Translations under genes and position numbers: made by a program
Notes under the pieces: generated by a model
Databases searched by the model: none
What the model saw: only the letters and a program-made list of their open reading frames with translations
Told to the model about the DNA's origin: nothing
Shown here: piece by piece, positions 52,784 to 61,448 of the stretch
Position numbering within the stretch: the stretch's first letter is position 1
Layout of the letters: each line of letters begins with the position of its first letter
Source of the DNA: Pantoea sp. Ap-967
Lineage (GTDB): Bacteria > Pseudomonadota > Gammaproteobacteria > Pseudomonadales > Pseudomonadaceae
DNA: 64,000 bases
NCBI RefSeq assembly: GCF_011752565.1
Contig: NZ_VWXK01000010.1
Coordinates: forward strand, 1 to 64,000
Direction of reading: 5' to 3'

Positions 52784-52981
52784 TCAGTGCCACACACCCA
52801 GCAGTGCTTCCAGCTCCGCATCGCTGATCAGGCCGTGAGGATAACGGCCGTTCAGCAGACGTCGTGGGTCGGTCGTCCTGACCCGTTTGCCTCCATGGTG
52901 CTTCAACCATTGCGCTACAACCCTGAGCGAATGGTGATTCACTGCCGATGGGCGCAAAGCCGTCTCACTTGCTGCGTTCAT
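52784..52981 (-). CDS. Small hypothetical protein (65 aa)
   Basis: 65 aa from ATG 52981, which has GGGAG nine bases upstream; a GTG two codons earlier is an alternative. It is basic in the middle (WLKHHGGKRVRTTDPRRLLN) and ends in an acidic helix (GLISDAELEALLGVW). I do not recognise the family. Good codon bias, a ribosome site and a position between the REP element and aguA support a real gene. No promoter was identified. Confidence 0.5.
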   Translation of the reverse strand: MNAASETALRPSAVNHHSLRVVAQWLKHHGGKRVRTTDPRRLLNGRYPHGLISDAELEALLGVWH

Positions 52982-53110
52982 GTCCACGTACTCCCTGGGC
53001 CCGTGAGCGGCTAATTTACGTCAAGATTGTTACAGAACGGAGAGCCCGGCCTGTCCGGGTAACCCCCTGAAAACAATACAAAACCTATGCCATTGTGCTC
53101 ACTGCACGGT

Positions 53111-53133
53111 TTGGGGCCGCTCTGCGGCCCCAA
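53111..53133 (-). terminator. Hairpin after aguA
   Basis: TTGGGGCCGC and GCGGCCCCAA form a ten-base-pair stem around TCT, 13 bases after the aguA stop on the minus strand. No T-run follows, but position and strength fit a transcription end for aguA. Confidence 0.6.
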
Positions 53134-53145
53134 TTACGTAAGTGA

Positions 53146-54252
53146 TCAGCGCTTGACGGGCGCCGGCTGTTGCTGGGTCAGGCAGTGGATGTTGCCCCCG
53201 CCAAGCAGCAGTTCACGGCCCGGAATCATCACCACTTCGTGGCCCGGGAACACCTTGGCCAGGATCGCCCTGGCCTGGGCATCTGCCGGGTCGTCGAAGC
53301 TCGGCGCGATGATCCCGCCGTTGACGATCAGGAAGTTCACGTAGGAGCCGGCCAGGCGAACCGACGGGTCGCGCTCCTGGCTGCCGACCACGTGGTCGAC
53401 GCCATCGCATTCTTCCTGGGTGGCGAACAGCGGGCCTGGAATCGGCATCTTGTGCACCACGAACTCGCGGCCCTTGGCGTCGCGGGTGTTTTTCAGCACC
53501 TCATACGCGGCGTGGCAACGGGCGTAGTTGGGGTCGTTGGAATCATCGGTCCAGGCCAGTAACACTTCGCCTGGGCTTACGTAACAGCAGAAGTTATCCA
53601 CATGGCCGTCGGTTTCGTCGTTGTACAGGCCATCGGGCAGCCAGACGATGGTTTCCACCGCCAGGTGCTCACGCAGGATTTCCTCGATCTGCTCGCGGTT
53701 CAGGTGCGGGTTGCGGTTGCGGTTGAGCAGGCACTCTTCGGTGGTGATCAGGGTGCCTTCGCCGTCCACGTGAATCGAGCCACCTTCGAGCACGAAGCCC
53801 TCGGTGTGGTAGCGCTGGCAGCGCTCCATCTCCAGCACCTTGGCGGCCAGTTCTTCATCGCGGTTCCACGGCGCGTACAGGCCACCGTCAAAGCCACCCC
53901 AGGCGTTGAAGCCCCAGTCCACACCGCGCACTTCCCCCTGGCCGTCGATCACGAAGGTTGGGCCGGTGTCGCGCACCCAGGCGTCGTCGTTGCTGATTTC
54001 CACCACGCGGATGTTCGGCAGGTCGAGTTGACGACGGGCGTTTTCGTACTGGCCAGCCGATACCGCCACGGTCACTGGCTCGAAGCGGGCGATGGCCTTG
54101 GCCAGGGTGACATGGGCCGCCTGCGCAGGCTTGCCACCCAGGCGCCAGTTGTCCGGGCGCTCCGGCCAGACCATCCAGACCTGGCTCTGCGGCGCCCATT
54201 CGGCGGGCATGTGGAAACCGTCGGCGCGGGGGGTGGAGTTGAGGGTTTTCAT
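53146..54252 (-). CDS. aguA: Agmatine deiminase
   Basis: About 368 aa, the normal length. It converts agmatine to N-carbamoylputrescine and ammonia in the arginine decarboxylase route to putrescine. Guanidino-group-modifying fold with the catalytic features [68 protein letters not shown] and the nucleophile Cys near the C-terminus in [17 protein letters not shown] 54252 is chosen because GAGG lies six bases before it; the longer frame to 54300 lacks a ribosome site. No aguB (carbamoylputrescine amidase) is adjacent. Confidence 0.95.
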   Translation of the reverse strand: MKTLNSTPRADGFHMPAEWAPQSQVWMVWPERPDNWRLGGKPAQAAHVTLAKAIARFEPVTVAVSAGQYENARRQLDLPNIRVVEISNDDAWVRDTGPTFVIDGQGEVRGVDWGFNAWGGFDGGLYAPWNRDEELAAKVLEMERCQRYHTEGFVLEGGSIHVDGEGTLITTEECLLNRNRNPHLNREQIEEILREHLAVETIVWLPDGLYNDETDGHVDNFCCYVSPGEVLLAWTDDSNDPNYARCHAAYEVLKNTRDAKGREFVVHKMPIPGPLFATQEECDGVDHVVGSQERDPSVRLAGSYVNFLIVNGGIIAPSFDDPADAQARAILAKVFPGHEVVMIPGRELLLGGGNIHCLTQQQPAPVKR

Positions 54253-54706
54253 GGGTAACCTCTGCAAAGGCCCTAGGCCGATGGTCAAATGGGATAGCAA
54301 ATGGAGGTGACAATTTCGCAGGGCGTTGATTAGCCCTGTTGGCTGGCCATTTTATAACCGATAGATATCGACTTTAGAAGCCTAAACGCTCTATAAAAAA
54401 TCTATAAACGCATTTTTTACCGATAAAAAACGACAGAAGGCCCAAGCAGTCATACCTGATTACGCCCTTTGAGCTAGTCGCTAAGCGCAGGCTGCATCAG
54501 GCTGGCAAAACGTATCAAGATGAAAGCTGTTTCATTTTTCTGCCTGCATAGCCACGCTTAAGGCCTGGCACACGGGGCGAAGATGAAATCAGCGAGTGGG
54601 TAGGTAATGGCCTACAGCCAGCCGATCTAGGCTCTGCTTGCCAGGGCGGCGGATTAGCGTGGACCTCACAAGGTCGGACCCCAACCACACTGACCGAAGA
54701 AATCCC
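54253..54706. other. Divergent intergenic region, aguA/rmlC
   Basis: About 454 bases, strongly A+T rich in the middle (54350-54440), without a credible gene. It contains tandem copies of TCTATAAA at 54390-54397 and 54401-54408, spaced by one DNA helical turn, and two ACCGATA elements nearby. It should hold the promoters for aguA (left) and rmlC (right), but I could not assign hexamers securely. Confidence 0.55.
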
Positions 54707-55252
54707 ATGAACATCATAGCGACCGAAATTCCCGATGTAGTGATCATCGAACCGAAGGTCTTCGGCGACAGCCGCGGCTTTTTCTTCGAAAGCTTCAATG
54801 CCCGCGAATTCAAGAAACAGACCGGGTTCGACGGCCATTTCGTTCAGGACAACCACTCCCGCTCCCAACGCGGTGTGCTGCGTGGCCTGCATTACCAGAT
54901 CGACAATCCCCAGGGGAAACTGGTGCGCGTGGTGCAAGGTGAAGTGCTCGACGTGGCGGTGGACATCCGCCGCAGCTCGCCCACCTTTGGCCGTTGGGTG
55001 GCCCGCCGCCTGTCTGCCACAGACCACCTGCAGTTCTGGATTCCACCCGGGTTCGCCCACGGGTTCCTGGTGCTGAGCGAGTCGGCCGACTTCCTCTACA
55101 AGACCACCGACTACTACAACCCCGCCGCCGAGCGCTCGATCCGCTGGGACGACCCGCAGCTTGCCATCGACTGGGGCCTGGAAGCACCGCCACAGCTGTC
55201 GGCCAAGGACCAGGCCGGGGCATGGCTGGCCGACGCGGACCTGTTCCCATGA
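54707..55252 (+). CDS. rmlC: dTDP-4-dehydrorhamnose 3,5-epimerase
   Basis: 181 aa, normal length. RmlC epimerises dTDP-4-keto-6-deoxyglucose at C3 and C5 in dTDP-L-rhamnose synthesis. Signatures: FGDSRGFFFESFNAREF, DNHSRSQRGVLRGLHYQI (catalytic His in LRGLHYQ), VVQGEVLDVAVDIRRSSPTF, FWIPPGFAHGFLVLSESADF. ATG 54707 begins the conserved domain. The stop overlaps the rmlD start (ATGA). rmlA and rmlB, which normally accompany these genes, are not in the window. Confidence 0.95.
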   Translation: MNIIATEIPDVVIIEPKVFGDSRGFFFESFNAREFKKQTGFDGHFVQDNHSRSQRGVLRGLHYQIDNPQGKLVRVVQGEVLDVAVDIRRSSPTFGRWVARRLSATDHLQFWIPPGFAHGFLVLSESADFLYKTTDYYNPAAERSIRWDDPQLAIDWGLEAPPQLSAKDQAGAWLADADLFP

Positions 55253-56109
55253 GCATCCTCATCTGTGGCCACAATGGCCAGGTCGCCCAGGCGCTCCGGG
55301 CACAACTGGCAGGCCTGGGCGAGCTGCATGTCCTGGGCCGCGACCAACTCGACCTGGCGCGCCCCGAAGCGCTGCGCGAACCGCTGCGCCGCCTGGCCCC
55401 GCAACTGATCATCAACGCCGCCGCCCACACCGCGGTCGACCAGGCCGAAAGCGAACCCGACCTGGCCTACGCGATCAACGCCGACGCCCCCCGGGTGCTG
55501 GCCGAAGAAGCCGTGCGCCTGGGTGCGCCGCTGATTCACTATTCCACCGACTACGTGTTCGACGGTGAAAAGGCCCTGCCCTACACCGAAGCCGACCGGC
55601 CGAACCCGCTCGGCGTGTATGGCCGCAGCAAGCTGGCCGGCGAACAGGCCATCGCCGCCGTCGATGGCGAGTACTTGATCCTGCGCACCAGTTGGGTGTA
55701 TTCGCGGCATGGGCGCAACTTCCTGCTGACCATGCAGCGCCTGTTGCAGGAAAAGCCACAGCTGCGCGTGGTTGACGACCAGGTTGGCGCCCCAACCTGG
55801 GCCGGCACCATTGCCGCCAGCACCCGTGCCCTGGTCGAGCGCTGGCAGGCTGGGCAACCCGGCGCCTGGGGCACCTACCACCTCACCGCCCAGGGCCAGA
55901 CATCGTGGTTCGGCTTCGCCCAGGCCATCGGCGAACACCTCAAGGCCCAAGGCCTGCCCTGCGCAGAACTGCTGCCGATCCCCTCCAGCCAATACCCCAC
56001 CCCGGCACGCAGGCCACTGAACTCTCGGCTGGACTGCAGCCGCCTGGCCCACGAATGGGATGTGCACCTGCCGCACTGGCAGCAGGCGCTGATCGACTGC
56101 CTCAAGTAG
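55249..56109 (+). CDS. rmlD: dTDP-4-dehydrorhamnose reductase
   Basis: About 286 aa SDR-family enzyme for the last step of dTDP-L-rhamnose synthesis. The nucleotide-binding site CGHNGQVAQAL is at the N-terminus. Also seen are IINAAAHTAVDQAESEPDLA, HYSTDYVFDGEKALPYTEAD, the catalytic YGRSKLAGE (YxxxK) and LRTSWVYSRHGRNF. ATG 55249 overlaps the rmlC stop; the longer frame inside rmlC is rejected. A hairpin follows ten bases after the stop. Confidence 0.95.
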   Translation: MSILICGHNGQVAQALRAQLAGLGELHVLGRDQLDLARPEALREPLRRLAPQLIINAAAHTAVDQAESEPDLAYAINADAPRVLAEEAVRLGAPLIHYSTDYVFDGEKALPYTEADRPNPLGVYGRSKLAGEQAIAAVDGEYLILRTSWVYSRHGRNFLLTMQRLLQEKPQLRVVDDQVGAPTWAGTIAASTRALVERWQAGQPGAWGTYHLTAQGQTSWFGFAQAIGEHLKAQGLPCAELLPIPSSQYPTPARRPLNSRLDCSRLAHEWDVHLPHWQQALIDCLK

Positions 56110-56118
56110 CGCATAATT

Positions 56119-56138
56119 GCGCCAGACCCTTCTGGCGC
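56119..56138. terminator. Hairpin between rmlD and dctB
   Basis: GCGCCAGA-CCCT-TCTGGCGC, an eight-base-pair stem with a four-base loop, ten bases after rmlD and eight bases before the dctB ATG. No T-run. It may end the rml transcript or fold over the dctB translation start; no ordinary ribosome site is seen between it and the ATG. Confidence 0.5.
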
Positions 56139-56146
56139 ATGATGCG

Positions 56147-57961
56147 ATGATTGCAAAACCGACCGCTCCACGGCGCCCACGCTGGCGCAGCCTGGCACTG
56201 CTGGCCTTGTGCCTGGCTCCGCTGCTGTGGCCGCTGCATCACCTGGCTGAACGTTACTACCAGGACGAGCTGGCCTCGCAAAACCGCCAGACCCTCGACC
56301 TCTACGTGGCCAACCTGCTCGGCACCCTGCACCGCTACGAAACCCTGCCGCAGATTCTCGGCGACCTGCCAGCCCTGCGCGGCGTGCTGGCCGACCCGTT
56401 CCGCCTGGAAGCGGTGACCAACGCCAACCGCCTGCTCAAGGACATCGTCCACCAGACCGGCGCCGAAGTGATGTACCTGATGGACGTCAGCGGCAACACC
56501 CTCGCCGCCTCCAACTGGGACAAGCAAGACAGCTTCGTTGGCCGCAACTTCTCGTTCCGCCCGTACTTCAATGAAGCCATGGCCGGCCGCCTGGGGCGTT
56601 TCTTCGGCCAGGGCACCACCTCGGCCAAGCGCGGCTACTTCTTCGCCGCCGCGGTGCGCGACCGTGAACGCATCGTCGGTGTGCTGGTGGTCAAGGTCGA
56701 CCTCGACCACACCGAAACCCTCTGGGGCCGCACCCCCGAGCAGTTGCTGCTGACCGACCACAACGGCGTGGTGATCCTTACCTCGCGGCCCGACTGGCGC
56801 TTCCGTGCCACCCGCGCCCTGAGCGAAGCGGAACGCCAGGCGATCATCGCCATCCAGCCCTACCCAACCCAGGCGCCGCAACCGCTGGTGCTCAACCAGG
56901 ACGCCTGGATCACCCAGACCCGCGACATCAAGGAAACCGGCTGGCAAGTCAGCATCCTGGCCCCGCGCATCCTGGTTGACCGCTCTGTGCAGACGGTAAT
57001 GGCCATCGGCGGCGGCGCACTGCTGGTGACCATGCTGCTGGCAGGCCTGGTGATGCAGCGCCGTCGCCATTACATCGACCGCATCGACTTCGAGGCCCGT
57101 GGCCGCCAGCAACTGGAAAAGCGCGTGGTCGAGCGCACCGCGGACCTGGAAGGGCTCAACACGCGCCTGAAAAGCGCCGTGCTCGAACGCGAGAATGCCC
57201 AGCAGGAACTGGTTCGCGCCCAGGACGAACTGGTTCAGGCCGGCAAGCTGTCGGTGCTCGGCACCATGTCGGCAAGCATCAGCCATGAACTCAACCAGCC
57301 ACTGGCGGCGATTCGCAGCTACGCGGAAAACGCCGAGATCCTGCTCGACCACCAGCGCACTGACGATGCCCGTGGCAACCTCAAGCTGATCGCTGAGCTG
57401 ACCGGGCGCATGGCCTCGATCATCGCCCACTTGCGCGCCTTCGCCCGCCGCGACCGCCATGCCCCGGAAAGCGTGGCCCTGCAGCCGGCGCTGGATGATG
57501 CCCTGGCGCTGCTGGCCAAACGCCGCCGGGCCATGGCGGTGGAACTGATTCGCGACCTTCCAGACGCCACCTTGTGGGTGCAGGCCGGTGAAACCCGCCT
57601 GCGCCAGGTGCTTGGCAACCTGCTGGCCAATGCCCTCGATGCACTGACCGAGAAAGCCAACCCGCGCCGCCTGTGGCTCAGTGCCGAACGGCGTGATGAA
57701 TGCGTCTACCTGTACATTCGCGACAACGGCCCAGGCTTCAGCCGCCAGGCCCTGGAGCACGCCAAGGAGCCATTCTTCACCACCAAGACCCGTACCCAAG
57801 GGCTGGGCCTGGGCCTGGCCATCTGCGAAAGCCTAATGCGCGCCCTGGGCGGTGAACTGCTGCTGGCCAACCACCCGGAAGGGGGCGCCCTGCTCACCCT
57901 GCAACTGCGCGTGGCCGCCCCCGGCGCGACCCTGCCCAATTCGGAGGACCTCTCGGCATGA
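56147..57961 (+). CDS. dctB: C4-dicarboxylate-type sensor histidine kinase DctB
   Basis: About 604 aa. Membrane segments at about 13-32 and 283-304 enclose a double-Cache periplasmic domain (DVSGNTLAASNWDKQDSFVG; RPYFNEAMAGRLGRFFGQGT; GYFFAAAVRDRERIVGVLVV). A coiled coil (about 315-375) leads to the phospho-acceptor helix SASISHELNQPLAAIRSYA. The N-box is RQVLGNLLANALDAL, and the ATP-lid motifs are IRDNGPGFS and GLGLGLAICESL. The Cache part is typical of sensors for succinate, fumarate or malate. Its stop overlaps dctD (ATGA). No dctA/dctPQM transporter gene is adjacent. Confidence 0.88.
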   Translation: MIAKPTAPRRPRWRSLALLALCLAPLLWPLHHLAERYYQDELASQNRQTLDLYVANLLGTLHRYETLPQILGDLPALRGVLADPFRLEAVTNANRLLKDIVHQTGAEVMYLMDVSGNTLAASNWDKQDSFVGRNFSFRPYFNEAMAGRLGRFFGQGTTSAKRGYFFAAAVRDRERIVGVLVVKVDLDHTETLWGRTPEQLLLTDHNGVVILTSRPDWRFRATRALSEAERQAIIAIQPYPTQAPQPLVLNQDAWITQTRDIKETGWQVSILAPRILVDRSVQTVMAIGGGALLVTMLLAGLVMQRRRHYIDRIDFEARGRQQLEKRVVERTADLEGLNTRLKSAVLERENAQQELVRAQDELVQAGKLSVLGTMSASISHELNQPLAAIRSYAENAEILLDHQRTDDARGNLKLIAELTGRMASIIAHLRAFARRDRHAPESVALQPALDDALALLAKRRRAMAVELIRDLPDATLWVQAGETRLRQVLGNLLANALDALTEKANPRRLWLSAERRDECVYLYIRDNGPGFSRQALEHAKEPFFTTKTRTQGLGLGLAICESLMRALGGELLLANHPEGGALLTLQLRVAAPGATLPNSEDLSA

Positions 57962-59367
57962 CGACCGAGCCTTACATCGACAGCCAGGCCCAGGTGATTC
58001 TGGTCGATGACGACCCGCACCTGCGCCAGGCCCTGAGCCAGACCCTGGACCTTGCCGGGCTCAAGGTCGTGGCCCTGGCCGAGGCCCAGGGCCTGGCCGA
58101 GCGCATCGAGCCCGACTGGCCGGGCGTGGTGGTCAGCGATATCCGCATGCCCGGCATCGACGGCCTGCAATTGCTGCAGCAACTGCATGCCCGCGACAAC
58201 GAGCTGCCGGTGCTGCTGATCACCGGCCACGGCGACGTGCCACTGGCGGTGCAGGCCATGCGCGCCGGGGCCTATGATTTCCTGGAAAAGCCCTTCGCAA
58301 CCGATGCCCTGCTCGACAGCGTGCGCCGCGCCCTGGCCCTGCGCCGCCTGGTGCTGGACAACCGCAGCCTGCGCCTGGCCCTGAGCGACCGCCAGCAGCT
58401 GGCCACCCGCCTGGTCGGCCAGTCATCGTCGATGCAGCGCCTGCGCGAGCAGATCGGCGCCCTGGCCGGCACCCGCGCCGACGTGCTGATTCTTGGCGAG
58501 ACGGGTGCCGGCAAGGAAGTGGTGGCCCGCGCCCTGCACGACCTGTCGAGCCGACGCGACGGCCCGTTCGTGGCGATCAACGCCGGCGCCCTGGCCGAAT
58601 CGGTGGTCGAGAGCGAGCTGTTCGGCCATGAGCCGGGGGCCTTCACCGGCGCGCAGAAGCGCCGCATCGGCAAGTTCGAATTCGCCAACGGTGGCACGCT
58701 GTTCCTTGATGAAATCGAGAGCATGAGCCTGGATGTGCAGGTGAAACTGCTGCGCCTGCTGCAGGAGCGGGTGGTCGAGCGCCTGGGCGGCAACCAGCTG
58801 ATCCCGCTGGATATCCGCGTGATCGCCGCCACCAAGGAAGACCTGCGCACCTCCGCCGACCAGGGCCGCTTCCGCGCCGACCTTTACTACCGCCTGAACG
58901 TGGCGCCGCTGCGTATTCCGCCACTGCGCGAGCGGGGCGACGACATCCTGGTGCTGTTCCAGCATTTCGCCGATGCCGCCAGCCAGCGCCACGGCCTGTC
59001 GCCACACAGCCTGCAGCCTGCCCAGCGGGCGATGCTGCTGCGCCATGGCTGGCCAGGTAACGTGCGCGAACTGCAGAACGCTGCCGAACGCTTCGCCCTG
59101 GGCCTGGAGCTGGCCCTCGACGGCCAGGCGCCGGCCGCGCCACCGCCTGCGGCCCCCATTCTGCTGGGCAACCTCAGCGAACAAGTGGAGCTGTTCGAGC
59201 GCTCACTGATTGCCGCCGAGCTTGCCCAGCCCCACGGCTCCATGCGCAGCCTGGCCGAAGCCCTCGGCATTCCGCGCAAAACCCTGCACGACAAGCTGCG
59301 CAAGCACGGCCTGCATTTCGAGGGCGGCAGCAGCGGGCCTGATGACCACGAGGAAAACCGCCCATGA
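57958..59367 (+). CDS. dctD: Sigma-54-dependent response regulator DctD
   Basis: 469 aa. Receiver domain (VILVDDDPHLRQAL; phospho-acceptor Asp61 in VVVSDIRMPGIDG; FLEKPFATDAL). The AAA+ domain has Walker A GETGAGKE, the sigma-54 contact loop GAFTGA (HEPGAFTGAQ) and Walker B GGTLFLDEIES. A Fis-type helix-turn-helix lies at the C-terminus (SLAEALGIPRKTLHDKLRKH). It activates sigma-54 promoters when phosphorylated by DctB, classically those of C4-dicarboxylate uptake genes. The stop overlaps the next gene (ATGA). Confidence 0.92.
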   Translation: MTTEPYIDSQAQVILVDDDPHLRQALSQTLDLAGLKVVALAEAQGLAERIEPDWPGVVVSDIRMPGIDGLQLLQQLHARDNELPVLLITGHGDVPLAVQAMRAGAYDFLEKPFATDALLDSVRRALALRRLVLDNRSLRLALSDRQQLATRLVGQSSSMQRLREQIGALAGTRADVLILGETGAGKEVVARALHDLSSRRDGPFVAINAGALAESVVESELFGHEPGAFTGAQKRRIGKFEFANGGTLFLDEIESMSLDVQVKLLRLLQERVVERLGGNQLIPLDIRVIAATKEDLRTSADQGRFRADLYYRLNVAPLRIPPLRERGDDILVLFQHFADAASQRHGLSPHSLQPAQRAMLLRHGWPGNVRELQNAAERFALGLELALDGQAPAAPPPAAPILLGNLSEQVELFERSLIAAELAQPHGSMRSLAEALGIPRKTLHDKLRKHGLHFEGGSSGPDDHEENRP

Positions 59368-59819
59368 GTTCCGATAGCCAGTACCTGCAGGCCGTGTTGC
59401 ACGGCGACATCCCGTTGACCCGGGAAATGGGCCTGGAAGTGCTCGACTGGCAGCAGCAGGCCTTGCGCCTGCAATTGCCGCTGGCGGCCAACGTCAACCA
59501 CAAGAGCACCATGTTCGGCGGCAGCCTGTACTGCGCCGCGGTGCTGGTGGGCTGGGGCTGGTTGCACCTGCGCCTGCGCGAGCTGGGCATCGATGACGGG
59601 CATATCGTCATCCAGGAAGGCCAGATCAGTTACCCGTTGCCGGTGACCGGCGCCGCCGTGGCGCGCTGCGCGGCGCCGGATGCCAAGGCCTGGGAGCGGT
59701 TCCTGGCGATGTATCAGCGCCGCGGCCGGGCACGGCTGACGCTGGAAACCACGGTTTGCAATGCCGGCAGCGACGCCCCCGCCGTCACCTTCAGCGGGCA
59801 ATACGTCCTGCACCGCTAG
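59364..59819 (+). CDS. Thioesterase-like protein (YiiD C-terminal family)
   Basis: 151 aa hot-dog-fold protein of the YiiD_C / putative thioesterase family (IPLTREMGLEVLDW; LAANVNHKSTMFGGSLYCAA; VIQEGQISYPLPVTG; ARLTLETTVCNAG). ATG 59364 overlaps the dctD stop, so it is translationally coupled to a two-component operon, though no functional link to DctBD is known. Substrate unknown. Confidence 0.82.
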   Translation: MSSDSQYLQAVLHGDIPLTREMGLEVLDWQQQALRLQLPLAANVNHKSTMFGGSLYCAAVLVGWGWLHLRLRELGIDDGHIVIQEGQISYPLPVTGAAVARCAAPDAKAWERFLAMYQRRGRARLTLETTVCNAGSDAPAVTFSGQYVLHR

Positions 59820-59844
59820 AGGGCCATGCGGGCTGCCGCAATTC

Positions 59845-59948
59845 CCTGTGGGAGCGGGCTTGTCGAGGCGTCGAACCGCCGCGAAGCAAGCGACGCGGTG
59901 GATGGCACCGGCTTCGCCGGTGTTCGCGGGCAAGCCCGCTCCCACAGG
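59845..59948. repeat. REP/BIME-type element
   Basis: Inverted outer arms TGTGGGAGCGGGCTTG and CAAGCCCGCTCCCACA enclose a shorter internal palindrome (ACCGGCTTCGCCGGT). A partial third copy (CACAGGAGCGGGCT) follows at about 59983-59996. It lies between the thioesterase-like gene and the convergent cysQ, where REP elements typically sit. Confidence 0.82.
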
Positions 59949-60002
59949 ATTCTCGGTTAAATCAGATAGTTATGATTTGTTCCACAGGAGCGGGCTCGAA
60001 GG

Positions 60003-60821
60003 TTAGACCAGGCTCAGGAACGCCTGGCGCCAAACGGCCTTGACCGGCAGCGCGAGGAAGAACGGGTTGAGCAGCGACTCACGCGCCGGGTAGCGGAACG
60101 GCTGCCCATCCACGCCAATCACCTCCCCCCCAGCACCTTCCAGCACCCCCTGCGCCGCCGCCGTGTCCCACTGCGAGGTCGGCGCCAGGCGCGGGTAGCA
60201 ATCGGCGCTGCCTTCGGCCAGCAGGCAGAACTTCAGCGAACTGCCGATATTGGCCAGCGCCAGCTCGCCCACCGCCGCGCCCAGCCCTGCCAGCAGCGCC
60301 TCCTGCTCGGGGCTGGAATGGCGGCGGCTGGCAACCACGGTGAAACGCCCATCGGCAGGCGGCGCAGTGCGCACCTGAACCGCCAAGGCCTCGCCATCAG
60401 CCTCGGCACGCCACGCCCCCAGGCTACGGCCACCGAAATAGGCGCGCCCGTTGGTAGGCATCGTCACCACGCCAAACACCACCTCACCGTGCTCGATGAG
60501 GGCAATGTTGACGGTGAACTCCTCGCTGCCAGCGATGAATTCCTTGGTGCCGTCCAGCGGGTCGACCAGCCACCAGCGGCTCCAGCCCTGGCGCTCGCTC
60601 AGGGGGATGTTGCAGTCCTCTTCGGACAGCACTGGAATCTGCGGCGCCAGGGCCAACAGGCCATCGGCGATCACCCGGTGCGCGGCCAGGTCGGCGGCGG
60701 TCACCGGTGAATCATCGGCCTTGTTGCTCACCGCCACATCGGCGCGCCAGAACGGCAGGATCGCCTCGCCCGCCAAGCGGGCGAGCTTGACCACTTCATG
60801 CATCAATTGCAGGTCGTTCAT
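60003..60821 (-). CDS. cysQ: 3'(2'),5'-bisphosphate nucleotidase CysQ
   Basis: 272 aa of the inositol-monophosphatase superfamily. Metal-binding motifs are intact: LSEED near residue 65, DPLDGTKEF near 87-95, and the C-terminal TSQWDTAAAQGVLEGAGG. CysQ removes the 3'-phosphate of PAP/PAPS made in sulphate assimilation. ATG 60821 overlaps the nudE stop (ATGA), as in the usual nudE-cysQ pair. Confidence 0.94.
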   Translation of the reverse strand: MNDLQLMHEVVKLARLAGEAILPFWRADVAVSNKADDSPVTAADLAAHRVIADGLLALAPQIPVLSEEDCNIPLSERQGWSRWWLVDPLDGTKEFIAGSEEFTVNIALIEHGEVVFGVVTMPTNGRAYFGGRSLGAWRAEADGEALAVQVRTAPPADGRFTVVASRRHSSPEQEALLAGLGAAVGELALANIGSSLKFCLLAEGSADCYPRLAPTSQWDTAAAQGVLEGAGGEVIGVDGQPFRYPARESLLNPFFLALPVKAVWRQAFLSLV

Positions 60822-61384
60822 GCGTCTAGCAGCCCCCGCTGGATCAACAGGTCACGGGCCAGGTACAACGCCGCCAGCGCCCGCCCTTCGGTAAATTGCG
60901 GGTGCATGGCAAGGGCCGAGAGCTCGCGCAGGTTGACCTTGTCGACCCGCATCGGCTCCGGCTCGTCGCCCTCAAGGCGCTCCTCGTAGAGGTCGCTGGC
61001 CAGCACCACCTGGATTTTCTGGCTCATGTAGCCCGGCGACAGTGAAAGCTCGGTCAGGTGTTCCAACTGGCGAGCGCCGAAGCCGGCTTCTTCCTTGAGC
61101 TCGCGGTCCGCCGCCGCCAGCACGTCTTCGCCCGGCTCGATCAGGCCCTTGGGCAGCGACAGCTCGTACTCGTCGGTACCGCCGCAGTATTCCTCCACCA
61201 GTACCGCGTGCTCGGCATCGAGCATGGCCACGATCATCACCGCGCCATAGCCGTTGCCGCGCCCGACCAGGCGCTCGTAGGTACGCTCGGTGCCGTTGCT
61301 GAAGCGCAATTGCACGGCCTCGACGCGGAACAGGCGGCTGCTGGCGACGATTTCGCGGCTGAGGACGGTGGGTTTCTGGCGCAT
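60818..61384 (-). CDS. nudE: ADP-compounds hydrolase NudE (Nudix)
   Basis: About 188 aa. Nudix box intact: GLIEPGEDVLAAADRELKEE followed by AGFG. Other family parts: YGAVMIVAMLDAEHAVLVEE, SLPKGLIEPGED, LSPGYMSQKIQVVLA. NudE hydrolyses ADP-ribose, NADH and diadenosine polyphosphates. The start at 61384 is chosen because the frame upstream to 61504 runs antisense across the divergent yrfG start. It is divergent from yrfG with 64 bases between the starts. Confidence 0.94.
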   Translation of the reverse strand: MRQKPTVLSREIVASSRLFRVEAVQLRFSNGTERTYERLVGRGNGYGAVMIVAMLDAEHAVLVEEYCGGTDEYELSLPKGLIEPGEDVLAAADRELKEEAGFGARQLEHLTELSLSPGYMSQKIQVVLASDLYEERLEGDEPEPMRVDKVNLRELSALAMHPQFTEGRALAALYLARDLLIQRGLLDA

Positions 61385-61448
61385 GGGGCGGCTCCTTGGC
61401 GTGAACGGGTTACTATACCGTGGCTTGCCGACTGAACGAGAGTTTCCC

